Assembly: GCF_015291725.1 (NCBI RefSeq)
Contig: NZ_CP030038.1
Span: 4,639,001-4,703,000, forward strand
Source of the DNA: Bradyrhizobium sp. CCBAU 51765
GTDB taxonomy: Bacteria; Pseudomonadota; Alphaproteobacteria; Rhizobiales; Xanthobacteraceae
DNA: 64,000 nt
Direction of reading: 5' to 3'
Positions 60,623 to 64,000 of this stretch are shown in pieces (within the stretch, counting starts at the first letter, position 1; each line of letters begins with the position of its first letter). Position numbers and translations under genes: made by a program. The notes under the pieces are model-generated. The model saw only the letters and a list, made by a program, of their open reading frames with translations. It was not told the origin of the DNA and searched no databases.

Positions 60623-61603
60623 ATGATGGCATTTGTACTCATTGCCCTGATCGCCGGCGCCGCGTCGGCCCTGATGTTCGCCTCGATCATCTCGGGCGCG
60701 ATGATCTCGCTCGTCCTGTTCTATCTCGCACCGCTGCCGCTGATGGTCGCCGCGATCGGCTGGGGACCGCTTTGCGCCAGCCTCGGCGGCATTGCCGCCG
60801 CGATCGGCCTCGGCGCCCTGTTCGGCCTGCCCTACTGCATCGCCTTCGCCGTCACCGTCGCGTTGCCGGCCTGGTGGCTCGGCCATCTCGCCCTGCTCGG
60901 CCGGCCGGTGGGAAGTCTCGCGCCGGACGCCGCCTCCGCCAAATCGGCGCCGGCCCCCGAGATCGAGTGGTATCCGGTCGGCCGCCTCCTGCTCTGGATC
61001 GCAGGCTTCGCCACGCTGACCACGATGGCCGCCCTGCTCACGCTCGGCAGCGACGCCGAGACCATCACCGGCACGCTGCGGCGCGGGCTGATGCGCCTGC
61101 TCCGCACCACCGACCCGCAAACCTCGGGCGAAGCCAGCCAGTTCGTCGACGCGCTGGTGCGCATAGTCCCGGCCGGCGCCACGATCATCGCGATGATGAC
61201 GCTGACTCTCAACCTCTGGCTCAGCGCCAAGGTGACCGCGACGTCGGGCCGGCTGCGCCGTCCCTGGCCGGATCTGATGGCGGCCGAGCTGCCGCCGATG
61301 ACGCTAGTGGCGCTCTGCATCGCGCTCGCCTTCTGCTTCACCGGCGGGCTGCTTGCCATCGTCGCGCAGATCGCCACGGCCGCGCTGATGATGGCCTATG
61401 CGCTGACCGGTTTCGCCGTGCTGCATACGCTGACGCTCGCGCTGAAGAGCCGCACATTCTGGCTCGGCTCGACCTACGTCGTCGTCGTCGTGTTCGGGTG
61501 GCCCGTGCTCGCGATGGTCATCCTCGGTCTTGCGGATGCCGTGTTCGGCTTTCGCGAGCGCTTCCTGCGCGGCCGGCAGCCGCCCCCACTGCCAACGCCT
61601 TAA
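60623..61603 (+). CDS. DUF2232 family membrane protein
   Basis: A 326-residue polytopic membrane protein with six or more hydrophobic spans, for example FVLIALIAGAASALMFASII and LAFCFTGGLLAIVAQIATAA. It is regularly encoded between rpsR and rplI. MMAFVLIALI at 60623 is taken as the start, since the frame upstream is Asn/Ser-rich without hydrophobic character; 60626 is equally possible. It resembles small-molecule transporter folds of the DUF2232/S-component type. No substrate can be named. Confidence 0.82.
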   Translation: MMAFVLIALIAGAASALMFASIISGAMISLVLFYLAPLPLMVAAIGWGPLCASLGGIAAAIGLGALFGLPYCIAFAVTVALPAWWLGHLALLGRPVGSLAPDAASAKSAPAPEIEWYPVGRLLLWIAGFATLTTMAALLTLGSDAETITGTLRRGLMRLLRTTDPQTSGEASQFVDALVRIVPAGATIIAMMTLTLNLWLSAKVTATSGRLRRPWPDLMAAELPPMTLVALCIALAFCFTGGLLAIVAQIATAALMMAYALTGFAVLHTLTLALKSRTFWLGSTYVVVVVFGWPVLAMVILGLADAVFGFRERFLRGRQPPPLPTP

Positions 61604-61651
61604 GTCACCCCGAAACTGAAACCTACAGAGCACTTCAAGAGGAGAACGAAT

Positions 61652-62251
61652 ATGGAAGTCATTTTGCTGGAACGCGTCAACAAGCTCGGACAGATGGGCG
61701 AAGTCGTGAAGGTTCGCGACGGCTATGCCCGCAATTTCCTGCTCAAGCGCGGCAAGGCGCTGCGCGCCACCGCCGACAACCGGGCCAAGTATGACGGCAT
61801 GAAGGCCGAGCTCGAGGCCCGCAACCTCGCCTCGAAGGCCGAGGCGTCCAAGGTCGCCGAGAAGATCGAAGGCAAGAACATCATCGTGATCCGCCAGGCG
61901 TCGGAAGCCGGCCAGCTGTTCGGCTCGGTCAACGTGCGTGACATCGTCATCGCGTTCGAAGCCGATGGCGTTTCGCTGGCTCGCCCGCAGATCCAGCTCG
62001 ATGCGCCGATCAAGACGATCGGCAAGCACACGATCACCGTCGCCGTTCACCCCGAGGTCGAGGTCGAGATCACCGTGACGGTCGCGCGCAGCCAGGACGA
62101 GGCCGAGCGCATCAACCGCGGCGAGGATATCTCGACCCGCAACGAGGACCGCGATGCGGCTGCCGAGGCGATCGCCGCCGCCGGCGAGTTCTTCGATCCG
62201 GACGCCCAGCACGACGAAGTCGAGCCGGCCCCGGCTGCGGAAGAGAAGTAA
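61652..62251 (+). CDS. rplI: 50S ribosomal protein L9
   Basis: A 199-residue L9. MEVILLERVNKLGQMGEVVK and VRDGYARNFLLKRGKALRAT are the N-terminal rRNA-binding domain. A central helix and the C-terminal domain (LFGSVNVRDIVIAFEADGVS, IKTIGKHTITVAVHPEVEVE) follow. The last 50 residues (DRDAAAEAIAAAGEFFDPDA) are an alphaproteobacterial extension beyond the 149-residue E. coli protein. AGAGGAG precedes the ATG. Confidence 0.97.
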   Translation: MEVILLERVNKLGQMGEVVKVRDGYARNFLLKRGKALRATADNRAKYDGMKAELEARNLASKAEASKVAEKIEGKNIIVIRQASEAGQLFGSVNVRDIVIAFEADGVSLARPQIQLDAPIKTIGKHTITVAVHPEVEVEITVTVARSQDEAERINRGEDISTRNEDRDAAAEAIAAAGEFFDPDAQHDEVEPAPAAEEK

Positions 62252-62260
62252 GCCACAAGC

Positions 62261-62345
62261 CGTCACTCCGGGATGGTCCGAAGGACCAGACCTCAGCTGC
62301 GCAATTGCGCACCTGAGGTCTCGCTTCGCGAGCCCCGGAATGACG
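62261..62345. repeat. Nested palindromic element between rplI and the thioesterase gene
   Basis: Outer arms CGTCACTCCGGG (62261-62272) and CCCGGAATGACG (62334-62345) pair with one mismatch. Within are AGACCTCAG (62288-62296) and CTGAGGTCT (62313-62321), and a perfect 14-bp palindrome TGCGCAATTGCGCA (62298-62311). GGTCCGAAGGACC forms a small extra hairpin. It lies between converging genes, probably a two-way terminator. It resembles extragenic palindromes common in Bradyrhizobium. Confidence 0.75.
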
Positions 62346-62369
62346 GCAGTGGAGATCAGCCCGGTCGCC

Positions 62370-62837
62370 TCAGGCGGCCGGGCTTTTCATTTTGCCGGCG
62401 ACGTCCTCGCTCAACATCGCGATCGAGGCCAGCGCGGTTGCCGTATGCTTCTCGACTCCGTCGCTGACGCAGAACACGTCGGCCGCAACCACAGCGACCT
62501 GTCGGCCCGGCTTGATCACCTTTGCCCGGCAGATCAGCTTTTCACCGACCGCTGGCGACAACAGGTTGAGCTTGTATTCGGCCGTCAGCGCCGCCTGGCC
62601 GCGCGAGGTCGCGGCCGCGATCGTCGTGGCGTTGTCGACGAGGAAGGCGGTCACGCCGCCATGGAAGAAGCCGTGCTGCTGAAGCAGTTCGGGCCGGCGC
62701 TCCACCGCGATGGTGCAGGTGCCGCGCGACAATTCGGAGAGCTCGGCGCCCACCAGGTTCATGAAACCCTGCCGGCCGACGTTGGCATGGATGCGTTCGG
62801 CAATTGGCGCGAATTCCGGATCAGCGTCGGCCCGCAT
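62370..62837 (-). CDS. PaaI-type hotdog thioesterase
   Basis: A 155-residue hotdog-fold acyl-CoA thioesterase. GRQGFMNLVGAELSELSRGT, CTIAVERRPELLQQHGFFHG and GVTAFLVDNATTIAAATSRG are the hotdog motifs, with the HGFFHGG active-site region. Start ATG 62837 has GGGAGAG upstream; the longer frame is rejected. It lies 11 bp downstream of a TetR gene and is likely repressed by it. Substrate acyl-CoA unknown, aryl-type (phenylacetyl) is possible. Confidence 0.88.
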   Translation of the reverse strand: MRADADPEFAPIAERIHANVGRQGFMNLVGAELSELSRGTCTIAVERRPELLQQHGFFHGGVTAFLVDNATTIAAATSRGQAALTAEYKLNLLSPAVGEKLICRAKVIKPGRQVAVVAADVFCVSDGVEKHTATALASIAMLSEDVAGKMKSPAA

Positions 62838-62848
62838 GCGGTCTCTCC

Positions 62849-63445
62849 CTATTTCTTGTTGATGCGATCGAACGGCCTCAGCGCACGAATGGCGCAAGCG
62901 ATCAGGGTGTCGGCCTCACTGCGCGGATCGGTGCGGTCGCGCCCCGACAGAAAGGCACGGCAGAAGATCTGCGCCGGACCGATCAGCTGGCTGACGAACA
63001 TCACCGGCGTCATCGGCAGAAGCTCACCGCCTGCAACAAGCGGCGCCCGCCAGCGCTCGATGCCTTCGGCAAGCCGCGCGTTCTGCGCGCGCTGGGCATC
63101 GCGCACGTCCTCGCCCCATTCGCTGCGTGAGATCTCGAAGAGGTAGCGCGCCTCGCGCCGGCTGGTCGCGACCCAGTCGAGATGCGCCCGGATCAGGCGA
63201 TCGATGCCCTGCTCCGCATCGGGCACGGGATCAAGCGCGGCCAGCACCGCGGCGTGATAGTGCCGCAAGACCTCCAGGAACAGCGCACCGGCGAGCTCCT
63301 TCTTCGAACCGAAGGCATGAAAGAAGCTGCCGTTGGAGGCGCGGGCCCGGGTGCGGATCGCGGCCACCGTCGCGGCTTCGAAGCCGACGCGGTCGAACAC
63401 CAGCAGCCCGGCTGCCAACAGATCGTCTCGCACGCTCGCCGCCAT
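62849..63445 (-). CDS. TetR family transcriptional regulator of the thioesterase
   Basis: A 198-residue repressor. The HTH is LAAGLLVFDRVGFEAATVAA, IRTRARASNGSFFHAFGSKK, ELAGALFLEVLRHYHAAVLA. A helical ligand domain follows. ATG 63445 is 10 bp from the nested palindromic operator at 63455-63484. The gene is first of an operon with the thioesterase. Confidence 0.92.
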   Translation of the reverse strand: MAASVRDDLLAAGLLVFDRVGFEAATVAAIRTRARASNGSFFHAFGSKKELAGALFLEVLRHYHAAVLAALDPVPDAEQGIDRLIRAHLDWVATSRREARYLFEISRSEWGEDVRDAQRAQNARLAEGIERWRAPLVAGGELLPMTPVMFVSQLIGPAQIFCRAFLSGRDRTDPRSEADTLIACAIRALRPFDRINKK

Positions 63446-63454
63446 CGACGCCTC

Positions 63455-63484
63455 CTAGAGTATCACTCTAGAGCAATACTCTAG
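63455..63484. promoter_or_regulatory. Nested palindromic TetR operator candidate
   Basis: CTAGAGTAT (63455-63463) and ATACTCTAG (63476-63484) are perfect inverted arms; the centre contains CTCTAGAG (63466-63473), itself a palindrome. 26 of 30 positions are symmetric. It lies directly upstream of the TetR start, an autoregulatory position. Confidence 0.8.
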
Positions 63485-63552
63485 TCGTGGTCAATGCGAT
63501 GCGGAGGCCGCATCGAAAGCGGCCTCCGCATGTCGGTGAAAAGGTAGCGGAT

Positions 63553-64000
63553 CTAGCGCGAGATCGGCGGTGCCGGCGGGCCGGACGACTGCGCCGGCGG
63601 GGCTGCAGCGGTCGCGGGCGGTGCCGGGTCCTGCTGCGGCCTGGCCGCCGGTTCGGGGCTTGCAGGCGCGGCCGGTTTGGAAGCGGCCTCGTCCGCCGGC
63701 TTGGACGACGCAGGTTCAGCGGGCTTTGCCGCGGCAGGTGCAGCCGGCGCCACCTGCGGGACCGGGTCGGGTCGCAGTGCCGGAGCTTCGCTGCCGCGCG
63801 TCTCGACCTTCGAGCTGTCCGGCCTGGCCTCAGCGGGCTTGTCGGATGCCTTGCCGCTGTCGGGCTCGGCCTTGGCGCTGTCGGGCTTGACGGACTCAGG
63901 CTTTGGCTCGCTCTTCTTGTCCTCGGTCGCCGGCGCGGCGGCATCGACCTTGGGGGCTTCCTCGGTGCCCGGCTTGGCGCGCCGCTTGCCTTTTCGCGGC
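63553..64000 (-). CDS. Ala/Pro/Lys-rich protein, C-terminal part only
   Basis: The last 148 codons of a gene continuing past the window edge. The visible part is low-complexity: PRKGKRRAKPGTEEAPKVD at the start, then Lys/Asp/Glu/Ser stretches (KPESVKPDSAKAEPDSGKAS) and Ala/Pro-rich repeats (AAAKPAEPASSKPADEAASK) to the stop at 63553, ending SGPPAPPISR. This looks like a disordered tail, perhaps of an envelope or penicillin-binding-type protein. The family cannot be told without the missing N-terminus. Confidence 0.6.
   Translation of the reverse strand, partial: PRKGKRRAKPGTEEAPKVDAAAPATEDKKSEPKPESVKPDSAKAEPDSGKASDKPAEARPDSSKVETRGSEAPALRPDPVPQVAPAAPAAAKPAEPASSKPADEAASKPAAPASPEPAARPQQDPAPPATAAAPPAQSSGPPAPPISR

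Noticed and set aside
1..64000. tRNA, rRNA or CRISPR genes
   Set aside because: No cloverleaf, rRNA-like or repeat-spacer pattern was recognised on either strand.

Overview
The window is GC-rich chromosomal DNA from an alphaproteobacterium of the Bradyrhizobium/Rhizobiales type. The evidence is gene order rather than a database match: purM divergent from a CDP-alcohol phosphatidyltransferase, then hdaA-ppk-ppx; lptF-lptG-lptD-surA-like-pdxA-rsmA; gmk-yicC-mltG-fabF-acpP-fabG-fabD; and rpsF-rpsR-DUF2232-rplI. Dispersed palindromic intergenic repeats agree with this. About 60 protein genes are supported, most of them packed in short operons with 1-4 bp stop/start overlaps. I found no rRNA, tRNA, CRISPR array, prophage or intact insertion sequence.

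Region by region. 1-6.3 kb: the 5' part of purM, then phospholipid synthase, replication regulator HdaA and the polyphosphate pair ppk/ppx behind a candidate Pho box. 6.4-9.8 kb: a PepSY-response regulator-histidine kinase operon divergent from a second PepSY gene and a cytochrome b561-like gene, with two matching 11-bp direct-repeat sites in the divergent region. 10.1-14.6 kb: a heavy-metal RND pump (adaptor, permease, DUF3240) without an outer-membrane channel. 14.6-19.6 kb: a TonB-dependent siderophore receptor, a TerC membrane protein, ndk and two small proteins. 19.6-31.1 kb: an ABC-F ATPase, a tricarboxylate-type binding protein, an acetate-uptake cluster (DUF485, actP, a cNMP/CBS/DUF294 protein, a DnaQ-like exonuclease), a methyltransferase, a lipoprotein, holC and pepA.

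31.4-39.1 kb is a lipopolysaccharide-export operon running into pdxA and rsmA. 39.1-50.6 kb looks accessory: a zinc alcohol dehydrogenase, three Crp/Fnr-type regulators, small hypothetical proteins, a low-affinity iron permease-like protein, a cupin, a quinone-oxidoreductase-like protein, an ABC substrate-binding protein, and a caspase-like/DUF4189 secreted protein with two further exported or membrane proteins. 50.6-57.5 kb (minus strand) carries gmk, yicC, mltG and the core fatty-acid synthesis genes. 57.7-59.4 kb is a TetR-desaturase pair with a perfect 27-bp operator-like palindrome. 59.8-62.3 kb holds ribosomal protein genes. The end has a TetR-thioesterase pair with its own palindrome and the 3' end of a Pro/Ala/Lys-rich protein.

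The most unusual signals are regulatory and structural. A 105-bp palindromic repeat family abuts the stop codons of three separate genes. A 101-bp MITE-like element sits in the accessory region. Several strong operator palindromes pair naturally with adjacent regulators. The caspase-like/DUF4189 cluster is the best candidate for a poorly described protein system. No function was assigned by database search; every call rests on motifs, length and context read from the sequence.
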